Shown: positions 36,132 through 45,476 of the stretch, in pieces
How positions within the stretch are numbered: the first letter of the stretch is position 1
Layout: each line of letters opens with the position of its first letter
DNA from: Aestuariivita sp.
GTDB taxonomy: Bacteria > Pseudomonadota > Alphaproteobacteria > Rhodobacterales > Rhodobacteraceae
Length of the DNA: 64,000 nt
NCBI GenBank assembly: GCA_026709985.1
Contig: JAPORY010000078.1
Coordinates: forward strand, 44,206-108,205
Direction of reading: 5' to 3'
Program-made: the position numbers and the translations under genes
Notes under the pieces: generated by a model
What the model was told of the DNA's origin: nothing
The model's database searches: none
The model's input: only the letters and a program-made list of their open reading frames with translations

Positions 36132-37859
36132 CTAGTTCTTAACAGCCTGTAGAAGCAACCGTGAGTATGTGACCTGCGGTGCCGCAAAAAAGTCGGCGCA
36201 AGTGTTCTCCTCTACAAACCGACCGTTCTGCATTACGAGCACGCGATCGGCATAATGGGCGGCAATACCCAGATCTCCAGTGATGATGAGAAGCGCCGAA
36301 CCAGTTTCGTGGGTCATTGCCACCATCGTATCCAGCACTTGCCGCTGGATAGTGACATCAAGGCCTTGGGTCGGTTCGTCACATATCAATAGGCGCGGGC
36401 GATACATCAAAGCAATCGCTAGGCAGATCCGTTGAGCCATCCCCCCGCTGAGTTCGTGCGGGTAGGCGCGAAGGCGCTCTTCGGGATCATTGATCCCAAC
36501 CATTCTAAGCAGTTCCACACAACGTTTGCGGGCTTCACTGTAGGGTAGGCGCTCGTGCGCTTGCATCACGGCCACAAATGATTGCATCACCGTGGTCAGG
36601 GGGTAGAGTTGGGATTTGGCATTGGGCAGCACTGCCGCCAGTTTCTTTGAACGAAGCTTACGCAACTCATCGTCGCTCAGTTCAGCAATGTCGCGACCGC
36701 AGAACAAGCACTTCCCGTCCGTTATGTGCAGACCTGGTGGCAAAATGCGAAGAATTGATCGGGCCAGCATTGTTTTGCCGGAGCCGCTCTCGCCAATAAT
36801 GGCAACCCTTTCTCCCGGGTGTATCTTGAAGTCAATGCCTGTAAGTATCCTGCGATCATGCGCTCTTTCGGGAGCTACGGACAGGCCCCGGATTTCAAGC
36901 AACGGGCTAACTGATGAATTTTGGTAACTCGACGACAAAAGTTGTTGCGTTGTGCGCTCATTCGCCAACGCAGCTTCAATATCGTTTCGGTCACTGGTGA
37001 CGGGGCGAAGCAGGTCCCGAAGGATATCACCGACAACTGCGAAGGTGAATACTATGATACCCAACGTAAATGCGGGATACACGACGACCCACCATTGACC
37101 TAGCAGAATGTACTTGGAACCTTGGGCAATCATGCTTCCAAGTTCAGGCGTGGGAGGTTTCACGCCGGCGCCGACAAAGCTCAATCCAGCTGTCAAAAGA
37201 ACTGCAAACCCAATTGTCACCGATATCTGTACGGTGATGGTGGGAATAATGTTCGGGAGCAGGTGCCGGAAGTTGATCTGAAGCTCATTGTTTCCAATGG
37301 CGCGAGCGGCCTCAACAAATGGCATGCCCAATAGCGAGGATGCTTCCGACCTAGCCAAGCGTACGAATATTGGCACATTGACAAAAGCAACTGCCGCAAT
37401 GATGTTTAGTATTGACCCGCCTGCGATTGCCACAAGGACCATCGCGAAAACGAAAACTGGGAACGCCTGCAATACCTCAAGCAGACGCATGCAACTATCA
37501 GCGGCACCCCGTGCGAACCTTGAGTTCCGCCGCTCCAGTTTTGCGATGACCAAACCAAGTGGTGTTCCGATAACAACAGAAATGAGCGTCGCCAGTACGG
37601 CGATCGTCACATCAACTTGCGGACTCGCCAATATGCGCGACAGAATGTCCATGCCATTGTCATCGGCGCCAAGCGGATGCGTTAGAGTCGGTGGTGCTAG
37701 ACGGTTAGAAGGGTCTGCTTTTATGGGATCATAGGGTCCGATCTGTGGGCCGAAGAAAGTCAGCAGGATAATCACAACAAAAAGACCCAAAAACACCTTT
37801 TGCCAAGCCGCCAAAGCCGCTAATCTTCGGACGAAGTGCATCAAGGCTACGATTCGCAT
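36132..37859 (-). CDS. Peptide-type ABC importer: permease (DppC) fused to ATPase (DppD)
   Basis: 575 residues from ATG 37859, 7 bases after AGGAGG. Residues 1-300 form a DppC-type permease: HPLGADDNGMDILSR, six helices, and an EAA loop EAARAIGNNELQINFRHLLP. From about 325 comes a DppD-type ATPase: Walker A GESGSGKTM (about 355), signature LSGGM (about 468), Walker B LLICDEPTQGLD. Two key positions are changed: the Q-loop reads VLPNAKSQLYP (Gln to Asn, about 410) and the switch reads ITGDLG (His to Gly, about 528). The usual iron-sulfur-type C-terminal extension of DppD is absent. Its partner ATPase is the dppF-like gene at 52697. Substrate unknown. Confidence 0.9.
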   Translation of the reverse strand: MRIVALMHFVRRLAALAAWQKVFLGLFVVIILLTFFGPQIGPYDPIKADPSNRLAPPTLTHPLGADDNGMDILSRILASPQVDVTIAVLATLISVVIGTPLGLVIAKLERRNSRFARGAADSCMRLLEVLQAFPVFVFAMVLVAIAGGSILNIIAAVAFVNVPIFVRLARSEASSLLGMPFVEAARAIGNNELQINFRHLLPNIIPTITVQISVTIGFAVLLTAGLSFVGAGVKPPTPELGSMIAQGSKYILLGQWWVVVYPAFTLGIIVFTFAVVGDILRDLLRPVTSDRNDIEAALANERTTQQLLSSSYQNSSVSPLLEIRGLSVAPERAHDRRILTGIDFKIHPGERVAIIGESGSGKTMLARSILRILPPGLHITDGKCLFCGRDIAELSDDELRKLRSKKLAAVLPNAKSQLYPLTTVMQSFVAVMQAHERLPYSEARKRCVELLRMVGINDPEERLRAYPHELSGGMAQRICLAIALMYRPRLLICDEPTQGLDVTIQRQVLDTMVAMTHETGSALLIITGDLGIAAHYADRVLVMQNGRFVEENTCADFFAAPQVTYSRLLLQAVKN

Positions 37860-37873
37860 CGGCTCAGCCTCCT

Positions 37874-38896
37874 TCAATTCCTCACGCGAGGATCCAATGC
37901 CCAATGCAAGAAATCCACCAGCGCATAAACTAGCACTGTCATAACAGCGGCAAATGAGACAAAAGCCTGTATTGATGCGTAGTCAGCTGAGACAATTGAC
38001 TGAACGGCAAACTGACCCAACCCGGCAAAATTAAAGACGCTCTCGACAAGCACAGCTCCGCCAAGCAGGAACGTCACTATAACCCCGGCGATTACGATGG
38101 TGGGTGCCGCCGCGGCCCGTGCGGCGCGCAAACTTACCTTGAGTGGCTTTAGCCCAACAACGCGCCCATATGTCGTATACTCTGCCGAAAGGGAAGTCTC
38201 CATCTGGCTACGCATCATCTTGAAGACCGGTGCACCGTAAACAAACGCGAGAACGAAAACCGGCATGACCAAATGGGTGATAGCCGATCTAAAGGCCTTG
38301 AAATCACCAGCCAAGAGCGTGTCAATAAGTATAAATCCAGTTACGACTGGTGGTTCGGTATCAAGAAAGGACAGTCGTCCCTCAGGACCGGGAAGCCAAT
38401 CAAGGTGAGTGTAGAAAAGTAGAATCAGCAGAAGGCCCAGAACAAAATCAGGCAGTGCCCCTGCGAGCATTCCGTAGCCGAACGCAATACGACGGAAAAT
38501 CCTCTGCAATAACCCCTTCCCTTCTTGAGCCGAGAGAATTGCAAGCGGGACAAGTACAAGAACAACCACTGTCATTGCCAACATGATCAGTTCAAGCGTC
38601 ACCGGAATACGTGCGATCATCTCGTCCGTTACCGAGGAGTTATTGACCCAACTTTGCCCAAGGTCACCCTTTAACGCGTTCTGGGCCCAATAGAGGTACT
38701 GCGAGATGATCGGTTCGTTCAGCCGCATCTCGTCGCGCACGGCTTCCACCGCCTCGTCTGATACTAGCGGTCCCAGTGACAGCCGGGCGGGGTCACCAGG
38801 GATCATCCTAACCATAACAAAAGTAATGAAAGTGATCGCAATAACTTGGACCGCCAAATAGGCTAGGCGATAGAAAATCGTTAAGAATCGCGACAT
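37874..38896 (-). CDS. Peptide-type ABC importer permease (DppB-like)
   Basis: 340 residues from ATG 38896, after AGGAAG. It has the DppB pattern: N-terminal helix, TFVMVRMIPGDPARLSLG, NEPIISQYLYW, GDLGQSW, and the loop YTTYGRVVGLKPLKVSLRAA followed by FNFAGLGQFAVQSIVSADY. About six helices. It pairs with the DppC part of the next gene, which starts 14 bases downstream. The matching binding protein and second ATPase are encoded 12 kb away on the other strand. Confidence 0.9.
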   Translation of the reverse strand: MSRFLTIFYRLAYLAVQVIAITFITFVMVRMIPGDPARLSLGPLVSDEAVEAVRDEMRLNEPIISQYLYWAQNALKGDLGQSWVNNSSVTDEMIARIPVTLELIMLAMTVVVLVLVPLAILSAQEGKGLLQRIFRRIAFGYGMLAGALPDFVLGLLLILLFYTHLDWLPGPEGRLSFLDTEPPVVTGFILIDTLLAGDFKAFRSAITHLVMPVFVLAFVYGAPVFKMMRSQMETSLSAEYTTYGRVVGLKPLKVSLRAARAAAAPTIVIAGVIVTFLLGGAVLVESVFNFAGLGQFAVQSIVSADYASIQAFVSFAAVMTVLVYALVDFLHWALDPRVRN

Positions 38897-39526
38897 CTTT
38901 AGCTTCCTAGGTAGTGTCGGCAAAATAAATCCAACTTCAGCAGTATCAAAACACTGACAAAATTAACTCTTCCGTGGACTTTTTCTGACAACAGCCATTG
39001 ATACTTGGTACAATATCATTAACTCGCGGCGAAATTTGTCCCGAATATGCAGATCTTTGTCACAGTCTCGTAAGGATATGGTCAGAATCTGCGCAAAGCC
39101 TTCACGACACAACTCTATCTTGGAATCCCAGCAATTCGCGCTAGTTCTTCTGTATACTGTTGTGAGCGTTAGTTTCCCGTGCAGAAAGTGTCTGTATTCC
39201 ATGCAGGAACGAAAATTCTCCCACCGATTCAACAAGATTGATCATGGGCACCGAGGTCTTTTCGGATGTTCGCCAAGCGAAGAAAATTGCTTCATGATCT
39301 TAAAGTGCCGTCATGAAGAACGCTGCAAAGGCTCAATCGAAAAACTCGATCTGCTGCCCGGTTCTCATTAACATAGAGCTTCGCGCCAAAAAAATATGAT
39401 CGCACCCCCTGTCTTTGATACCAGAAATTTCGATTTGTCTTTCTATCTGTAGACTGCGAATGAATAGCGGCACCGGATGTGCGCCTTTAATCGTCCCGTT
39501 GCCAATCAGCTAACTTGGGCAGCGGT
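38897..39526. other. Convergence/promoter gap, no gene seen
   Basis: 630 bases between the thiolase stop and dppB start, both on the minus strand. The 111-codon plus-strand frame at 39036-39371 has no ribosome site and no family likeness. The dppB promoter should lie here. The stretch looks AT-richer than the genes around it. Confidence 0.4.
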
Positions 39527-40699
39527 CTACGTTCGTTCTATCGCAATCGCCGTTGCCTCACCGCCTCCGATACAAACTGCAGCGATTCCCCGCGTGCCCT
39601 CGCCCTGTTCGAGGGCATGCAGCAACGTGACGATGATGCGAGCACCCGATGCGCCAATTGGATGTCCGAGGGCACACGCACCGCCATTTACATTCACGAC
39701 TTCCGAATTGAGATTCATATCGCGCGTAAATGCCATTGGAACTACGGCAAAGGCTTCGTTGACCTCCCACAGATCAACAGATTCCTTTGCCCAGCCGAGT
39801 TGATCCAAAAGTTTGTTAGCCGCACCGATTGGCGCGGTTGTAAAAAAATTCGGTGCTTGCGCATGGCTACAATAGCCACGAACAATTGCTCGCGTCGGTA
39901 ATTCGTTTACTTCGGCAAAACGATGATTTGCCAATAGTAGGACTGCGGCCCCGTCAGAAATTGAGGAAGAATTGGCAGCCGTCACCGTACCACCCTCGCG
40001 AAATGCCGGTTTGAGAGTTCGAATTTTTTCTGGCTTCGCTGAAGCAAGCTGCTCGTCGTCTTTTATCGCTTCCGTGGGTTCTCCATCAGTTGTTCCAACC
40101 GCTACGATTTCATTTGCGAACAAACCCTCGTTGGTCGCAGCGATCGCTCGCGAGAGCGACTCTATCGCAAAATTATCCTGATGCTCTCGAGTAAACTGGT
40201 ATTGTTCAGCGCAATCTTCGGCGAAACTACCCATAAGACGGCCTTCATCGTACGCATCTTCCAAGCCATCCAAAAACATATGATCAAGAACTTGCTGATG
40301 TCCAAACCGGGCGCCGCGTCGAAATTTTGGCAAAAGATAGGGTGCATTGCTCATGGACTCCATGCCGCCGGCTACGATCGCGTTTGAATTGCCCGCTGTG
40401 ATCTGATCTGCCGCCGTCATCACCGCTTTCATTCCTGACCCACACATCTTGTTGATTGTCGTTGCCGGAACATCGTTGCTCAAGCCCGCCCCGAGCGCGG
40501 CCTGCCTTGCTGGTGCCTGTCCCTGACCGGCAGACAAAACGCACCCCATTATGACCTCGTCGATAGATTGGTTGACCGCCGACTGAATGACTGAATTGAT
40601 CGCGACTGCACCCAATTCAGGAGCAGAGATATTTCGAAGACGGCCTTGAAAGGCACCCATTGGTGTTCGCACGGCATTGACGATCACAACTTCGGACAT
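39527..40699 (-). CDS. Thiolase (acetyl-CoA C-acyltransferase)
   Basis: 390 residues with all thiolase landmarks: the nucleophile in NKMCGSGMKA (Cys about 88), NEAFAVV, GGACALGHPIGASGAR with the catalytic His, and the second Cys in AVCIGGGEATA. It can cleave a 3-oxoacyl-CoA to acetyl-CoA and a shortened acyl-CoA, or run as a synthetase. GGGAG lies upstream of the ATG. It sits downstream of the crotonase/E1/ACAD operon in the same direction but after a 304-base gap, so it may have its own promoter. Confidence 0.93.
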   Translation of the reverse strand: MSEVVIVNAVRTPMGAFQGRLRNISAPELGAVAINSVIQSAVNQSIDEVIMGCVLSAGQGQAPARQAALGAGLSNDVPATTINKMCGSGMKAVMTAADQITAGNSNAIVAGGMESMSNAPYLLPKFRRGARFGHQQVLDHMFLDGLEDAYDEGRLMGSFAEDCAEQYQFTREHQDNFAIESLSRAIAATNEGLFANEIVAVGTTDGEPTEAIKDDEQLASAKPEKIRTLKPAFREGGTVTAANSSSISDGAAVLLLANHRFAEVNELPTRAIVRGYCSHAQAPNFFTTAPIGAANKLLDQLGWAKESVDLWEVNEAFAVVPMAFTRDMNLNSEVVNVNGGACALGHPIGASGARIIVTLLHALEQGEGTRGIAAVCIGGGEATAIAIERT

Positions 40700-41003
40700 T
40701 CCTTACTCCCATATCTTTTTCATCTGCCTGCAATCCAACGCTTATCAACGATCTATATGCAGATATGCGTTGTCACCATATCGTATAAACTGTCTCTTGA
40801 TTAGTGATTCTTATCACGCCTGATGGTTTTTTGTCAGTGCACTTGTGACGATCTACCTTGGAAGCTTGTCAGGTCTCTCTCGTGATCTGAGACGGTGATA
40901 TTCTATCGCATAATGCCGTTTCCTTGCAGACACTTTACGATGAATTGTTTTGCTGTCATTCGTCTTGATTGGCTTCTCTAGGGTAGACGCCGCGATAGGG
41001 AGC
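40700..41003. other. Gap between lipoyl-protein gene and thiolase
   Basis: 304 bases with no gene. It contains a palindrome (40804-40817) that may be an operator for the thiolase gene. Confidence 0.4.
40804..40817. promoter_or_regulatory. Palindrome GTGAT-N4-ATCAC, possible operator
   Basis: A perfect 5-base inverted repeat around TCTT, about 105 bases upstream of the thiolase start. It has the CRP/FNR-like GTGA-N6-TCAC layout. It partly resembles the TGTGA-N5-TCACA operator candidate before dppA at 50710, but with a different spacing. Function is inference. Confidence 0.3.
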
Positions 41004-41243
41004 CTAATCAACATCAATGGTTGCAAGCGCCGCCCCAACCTCAACGACGTCACCTTCCTGTGCAGCGAATTCCCGAATTTTACCGCTCTTGGGCGCGATT
41101 ATTTCGTAGGTAGCTTTGTCCGCCTCAATTTCTCCGATAACCTCATCCACCGAAACCGCTTCGCCGATCGATTTAGTCCACTTTCCGACCGTCACCTCTT
41201 CGATGGTCAGTCCGAGTTTAGGTACCTTTACTATGAGCTTCAT
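41004..41243 (-). CDS. Stand-alone lipoyl (biotinyl/lipoyl-attachment) domain protein
   Basis: 79 residues forming just one lipoyl domain: MKLIVKVPKLGLTIEE, then the attachment site EIEADKATYE with Lys43, and GDVVEVGAALATI. ATG 41243 lies one base after the crotonase stop, with AAAGG inside that gene; a longer frame to 41384 overlaps it and is rejected. The domain resembles the N-terminus of E2 acyltransferases of 2-oxoacid dehydrogenases, but the E3-binding and catalytic parts are missing. With the E1 genes upstream it may take up an acyl group from TPP, as a free swinging arm. Confidence 0.87.
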   Translation of the reverse strand: MKLIVKVPKLGLTIEEVTVGKWTKSIGEAVSVDEVIGEIEADKATYEIIAPKSGKIREFAAQEGDVVEVGAALATIDVD

Positions 41244-41244
41244 T

Positions 41245-42024
41245 TTATCTGCCTTTGAATTTAGGACTGCGTTTTTCAAGGAAAGCAGACATGCCCTCAC
41301 GTTGGTCGTCGGTGCCAAAGAGTTGGACAAACTCCTGAAGTTCATACTCCATTGCGAGTTCCTGGCTAGCCTCCGAACCGACATTTACCGTCGCCTTTGC
41401 AGCACCAAGCGCGAGAGGAGCTCGTGAGTTCAGATTGTCGGTGAGTTCTTGAACTGCTATTTGCAGTTTATCTGTCGGCACACATTGATTGGCAAGTTGC
41501 CATTCGACTGCTTCTCGCCCCGTCAGAATACGGCCAAGCATCAATAGCTCCTTCGCACGCAGACGGCCGACCCAGCGGGTCAGCCGTACGCCCGCACCAG
41601 CACCGGGTATTACCCCGATGTTGATCTCAGAGAGGCCAAATCGGGCGGATTCAGCCGCGATGACGAAGTCGCAGGCAAGCGACAACTCTGTTCCGCCGCC
41701 AGTCGCCCACCCGTCCACTGCCGCAATTACCGGCTTCCGACACTGTTCTATCCGGCGGAACATATCAAGCCAATCACGGTTATATCGGAGTGCCGCCGCC
41801 GATCCCATGTCATCCAATTCGGCTATATCTGCACCAGCAGTAAATGCCCTGTCACCTGAACCCGACAGCACAATAGTCCGTATTTCTTGGTCATCTTCTG
41901 CCTCTCGTATGGCTTGGGTGACATCAAGAACGCATTTCCAGTTCATGGCGTTCAACACCTGCGGGCGGTTAAGGATAATATTCCGTGTAGCACCCTGGCT
42001 CTCAATCTTCAGCGTCTGGTTCAT
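41245..42024 (-). CDS. Enoyl-CoA hydratase/isomerase (crotonase family)
   Basis: 259 residues from ATG 42024, which overlaps the E1 beta stop by 4 bases (ATGA). The oxyanion region FTAGADIAELD, the first acidic residue in GGGTELSLACD and the second in SEINIGVIPGAGAG are all in place, so hydratase activity is plausible. The substrate should be a 2-enoyl-CoA made by the acyl-CoA dehydrogenase upstream. The reaction could also be isomerisation or ring cleavage, which the family also performs. Confidence 0.9.
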   Translation of the reverse strand: MNQTLKIESQGATRNIILNRPQVLNAMNWKCVLDVTQAIREAEDDQEIRTIVLSGSGDRAFTAGADIAELDDMGSAAALRYNRDWLDMFRRIEQCRKPVIAAVDGWATGGGTELSLACDFVIAAESARFGLSEINIGVIPGAGAGVRLTRWVGRLRAKELLMLGRILTGREAVEWQLANQCVPTDKLQIAVQELTDNLNSRAPLALGAAKATVNVGSEASQELAMEYELQEFVQLFGTDDQREGMSAFLEKRSPKFKGR

Positions 42025-43001
42025 ATCGCAATCAAGCCGCAAACTGCCTCATAAACGCTAGCGGAAGTAGGCAAATAGAGTTCTTCAAGCGACGGAGCAA
42101 AAGGACTAGGCGCAAATGGAGGTGTAACTCGCAAGGGTGGTACCCTGAACGATGTTAGGGATTTCTCGGCGATACGCGCTATGATCTCCGAGCCAACCCC
42201 GAAAGGACCGTGTGCTTCGTGGACAATACAAAGCCGGCCGGTCTTTTCAACCGAAGTAAGGATTGTGTCCTCGTCCAGAGGGCTTATGCTGCGGGGGTCG
42301 ATTACTTCGGCTTCAACCCCGTCGGTCGACAACATCCGAGCTGCTTTGAGCGCAATTGGAAGCATTTGACCGACGGCGACAATTGTGACATCCGAACCTG
42401 ATCGAGCCACCCGTGCGCGACCAATTGGAACGAGATGATCCCCTTCGGATTCGACTTCACCGGTCAAGCCAATTAACTTCTTGCATAATAGGCAAATTAC
42501 CGGATTTTCATCCCGTATCGCCGATTTCATCAACCCGAGAACGTCCGCTGGCGTTGATGGAATAACCACTTTCAAGCCGGGCACATGTGCGAACCAAGCT
42601 GCCAAACTTTGAGAATGTTGTGGTCCAGCGTTCAACCCGCCCCCGCCAAATGCATATAGCACCATCGGAACGCTGATTTGTCCACCCAGCATATAGCCAA
42701 GTTTTGCCGCCTGATTAACAAGTGGCTCCATACAACAGGTCACAAAATCTTCAAAGCCGATTTCTACCACCGGGCGCATTCCTGTCATTGCCGACCCGAC
42801 TGCGGCAGAGACAAATCCGTTCTCGGCGATTGGGGTATCGCGCACTCGAGCCGAACCAAACTGTTGATAGAGGCCTCGAGTTTGGGCGAAGATACCACCG
42901 CTTTCGCCAACATCCTCACCCATTAAAAAAACCCGTTCGTCGCGAACCATTTCCTCACGAAGTGCTCGGGTCAATGCTTGATAGTACTTCAACCTAGCCA
43001 T
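42021..43001 (-). CDS. TPP-dependent 2-oxoacid/acetoin dehydrogenase E1, beta subunit
   Basis: 326 residues. The typical AREE-type helix and GEDVGESGG, RDTPIAENGFVSAAVGSAM, and GPQHSQSLAAWFAHVPGLKV with the active-site His. The C-terminal transketolase-like domain has VGQMLPIALKAA. It overlaps the alpha subunit gene by 8 bases. With the alpha subunit it should decarboxylate a 2-oxoacid, or cleave an acetoin-like diketone, and pass the acyl unit to the lipoyl protein at 41004. Confidence 0.9.
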   Translation of the reverse strand: MARLKYYQALTRALREEMVRDERVFLMGEDVGESGGIFAQTRGLYQQFGSARVRDTPIAENGFVSAAVGSAMTGMRPVVEIGFEDFVTCCMEPLVNQAAKLGYMLGGQISVPMVLYAFGGGGLNAGPQHSQSLAAWFAHVPGLKVVIPSTPADVLGLMKSAIRDENPVICLLCKKLIGLTGEVESEGDHLVPIGRARVARSGSDVTIVAVGQMLPIALKAARMLSTDGVEAEVIDPRSISPLDEDTILTSVEKTGRLCIVHEAHGPFGVGSEIIARIAEKSLTSFRVPPLRVTPPFAPSPFAPSLEELYLPTSASVYEAVCGLIAI

Positions 43002-43974
43002 GCCGGCTTTCCTCGGCGTAGACGTCCTCCATCAAGACTTCGGGATCCGGGTTTTGGAGCGCTTGCGCCCATAATTCGGCGGCTCGGATCTTCTCTAGCG
43101 CTGCCTTTTCAACCTCCGCGAGATGTTCAGTTGCCAGTCCTTCGATCTCGGACACACGGTCTCGCAGGTGCGCAATCGGATCAAAATATTTTGGATTTAG
43201 TCGCTCTTGTTCTGACTTGTAGGTCTGCGGATCGCCTTCATAGTGACCGTGCCAACGAACCGTCTTGGCCTCAATCAGCGTAGGTCCGCCGCCGCTTCGA
43301 GCGAGGGCTACAGCATGGTTTGTAACTTCGTAGACGGCGAAGACATCTTCTCCGTCTACCGTCACGCCGGGGAAACCATAGGCGCAAGCGCGATCGGCTA
43401 CGTTGTCTATTGAAACGTGTGTCGAGAATGGGGACAACTCGGCATACTTATTTGCTTCGCAAAAAAAGATGATCGGCAATCTCCAGATCGACGCCATATT
43501 CATCGCCTCATGAGCTATACCTGTCCCGGACGCGCCCTCGCCAAAAAAGGCGATTACGACCCCGGGTTGCCTTCGGATTTGGATTGAAAGCGCGGCTCCG
43601 ACACCAAGGCCCATTGATTGTCCGACAATTCCGTTGGCTCCGAGAACGCCCGCAGAGACATCCGCAATGTGCATTGAGCCGCTCCGTCCTTTTCCATAAC
43701 CTCGCGCCTTAGCGAATAGCTCAGCAAGCATAAGCTTTGGGTTGGCACCTTTTGCAAGACAATGGCCATGGCCCCGATGATTGCTGGTGATGTAGTCGTC
43801 CCCCCTCAATGTAGCACACGCACCGGCTGCGCAGGCCTCTTGGCCTAATGAAAGATGGATGAAACCGGGAAGATCGCCATTCTTATATCGTGCAGAAGCC
43901 ACTTGTTCGAATGCGCGGATCTCGCACATTGTTTTGAAGAGACTAAGGGCCGTGTCTCGGTTTCGAATAGGCAT
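42994..43974 (-). CDS. TPP-dependent 2-oxoacid/acetoin dehydrogenase E1, alpha subunit
   Basis: 326 residues. It has GFIHLSLGQEACAAG, NHRGHGHCLAKG, and the TPP/Mg motif beginning GEGASGTG and ending CEANKYA, where GEG replaces the commoner GDG. The sequence is closest to acetoin-type and branched-chain E1 alpha subunits. It starts 2 bases after the acyl-CoA dehydrogenase stop. No E2 catalytic domain or E3 (dihydrolipoamide dehydrogenase) gene is nearby, so these would have to come from elsewhere. Confidence 0.9.
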   Translation of the reverse strand: MPIRNRDTALSLFKTMCEIRAFEQVASARYKNGDLPGFIHLSLGQEACAAGACATLRGDDYITSNHRGHGHCLAKGANPKLMLAELFAKARGYGKGRSGSMHIADVSAGVLGANGIVGQSMGLGVGAALSIQIRRQPGVVIAFFGEGASGTGIAHEAMNMASIWRLPIIFFCEANKYAELSPFSTHVSIDNVADRACAYGFPGVTVDGEDVFAVYEVTNHAVALARSGGGPTLIEAKTVRWHGHYEGDPQTYKSEQERLNPKYFDPIAHLRDRVSEIEGLATEHLAEVEKAALEKIRAAELWAQALQNPDPEVLMEDVYAEESRHG

Positions 43975-43976
43975 TC

Positions 43977-45125
43977 TCAGCAGCCCAAACTGCGTGCGAT
44001 AAGAATCTGTTGAATCTCATTTGTTCCTTCGCCAATGGCAAGAATCTGTGCCTCTCGATACAACCGATTAACCCGGTATTCGCGCATGAAGCCATAACCC
44101 CCGTGCAACTGAAACGCCTCACCGGCGGCCTGAATAGCGAGGCGTGTGCCTACTAGCTTGAGCATCGCGGCCTCCGCATGCACGTCCTCCCCCTTGTCGT
44201 AGCGCCACGCGACTCTATGCGACATGGCGCGTATAACCTCCGCATGCGCCGCCATATCGGCCAGCTTGGCTTGCGTGAGTTGGAATTTACTGAGTGGTTT
44301 TCCGAACTGTTTGCGCTCTTTTGTATAGGCGAGACTTTCATCAAGGCAGGCTTGGATTAGAGACCCACCAAGAGCGCCAAATACGATGCGCCCAAGATTC
44401 AAGGCACCTAGCGCCTGCTTGAGGCCGGAACCTTCAATGCCCAATAAATTAGCATCGGGTAACACCACGTCTTCTAAAATCAGTTCATTGTTGGTCATAC
44501 CGTGCCACGCCATCTCTTCGAAAGATTGACCAATTGCGTAACCAAGAGTGTCGGAAGGGAGTATAAAGCAAGATATTGCTGGTGTACCATCGCTCTTGCA
44601 GCCTGTCGCGGCCATTAGCACCGTGCCGTTGCTGATTCTGGTACTGGCATTCGATATAAAGATTTTACTGCCGTTAATTCGCCAGCATCCGTCACCTTCA
44701 CGCTCAGCCTTTGTCTTGATCCCAGCGCTATCCGAACCGGCCCCTGGTTCGGTTAGCGCGAAAGCACCGAGAATCTCGCCACTAGCGAATTTCGGCAGCC
44801 ATTCTTGTTTTTGTTGCTCATTGCCAAGAGCCACATACATGTTGCCGACCATCACATGCACTTGCCATATCAAAGCGAAAGTTTGGCTGATACGGCTCAA
44901 CGCCTCCATGGCTAAGATGTAGGTAAGTGTGTCAAATCCTGACCCTCCATACCTCTCAGGAATGAGGATGCCTGCCATTCCCAGTTCACTCCATTTTTCC
45001 CATGCCGTGTAGGGAAACTCCCCACTAGCATCCATGTGCTCTTCGATCGGTGCTATCTCGTTTTGGGCGAATTGGTTCACCATTGAGATTACCTGTCTCT
45101 GTTCGTCACTCAGCTCAAAATTCAT
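43977..45125 (-). CDS. Acyl-CoA dehydrogenase
   Basis: 382 residues from ATG 45125, which follows AGGAT; a longer frame to 45212 lacks family sequence at its start. FAD-binding motifs FALTEPGAGSD and YTKERKQFGKPLSKFQ are present. The catalytic Glu is in YREAQILAIGEGTNEIQ near the end. It oxidises an acyl-CoA to the 2-enoyl-CoA, giving electrons to ETF. First gene of the operon with E1 alpha/beta, crotonase and lipoyl protein; the gaps are 2 bases or less, so one transcript is near certain. Confidence 0.93.
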   Translation of the reverse strand: MNFELSDEQRQVISMVNQFAQNEIAPIEEHMDASGEFPYTAWEKWSELGMAGILIPERYGGSGFDTLTYILAMEALSRISQTFALIWQVHVMVGNMYVALGNEQQKQEWLPKFASGEILGAFALTEPGAGSDSAGIKTKAEREGDGCWRINGSKIFISNASTRISNGTVLMAATGCKSDGTPAISCFILPSDTLGYAIGQSFEEMAWHGMTNNELILEDVVLPDANLLGIEGSGLKQALGALNLGRIVFGALGGSLIQACLDESLAYTKERKQFGKPLSKFQLTQAKLADMAAHAEVIRAMSHRVAWRYDKGEDVHAEAAMLKLVGTRLAIQAAGEAFQLHGGYGFMREYRVNRLYREAQILAIGEGTNEIQQILIARSLGC

Positions 45126-45476
45126 TTTCTTATCCTGCCAATAAAGTTCCGAAGTAGCAGTGGTCCGTTCGTTGATGTGGCACGAGCTATACCAAGTCTT
45201 CGACTTTTCCATTACTACTCGACCACCGCTTTTCGCAGGCCATGTAAGTTGTCTTTTGGTGCGCCCGTCGTCGCTTATAAAGTCCAGATAAAACGTCTAA
45301 ATTGACCTAACCACGTTGTTCGCGCTCAGCTTTTGGCGCAACGCCCTGCACAAGGTTGTGTAGATCACGGCCCTGAGTCAGGGCAGAATGATCGCTTGAC
45401 TGATGGAATCTGGCTGACAACACAAAGGTTCTGAATTCAACGAATTTGCAGCCAATGTTCGGCCGGCCGATATCCA
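45126..45476. other. Gap between the acyl-CoA dehydrogenase operon and Fe-ADH gene
   Basis: 351 bases. It contains a perfect 15-base palindrome GCCCTGAGTCAGGGC at 45370-45384, without a T-tract on either side. This could be an operator for the operon below or the stem of a factor-dependent terminator for the Fe-ADH gene. No gene is seen. Confidence 0.4.

Noticed and set aside
39036..39371. 111-codon plus-strand frame between thiolase and dppB
   Set aside because: No ribosome site or family features; it lies in the probable promoter region of dppB.
45370..45384. Palindrome GCCCTGAGTCAGGGC as a terminator
   Set aside because: No T-tract follows on either strand; kept only as a remark in the gap entry.
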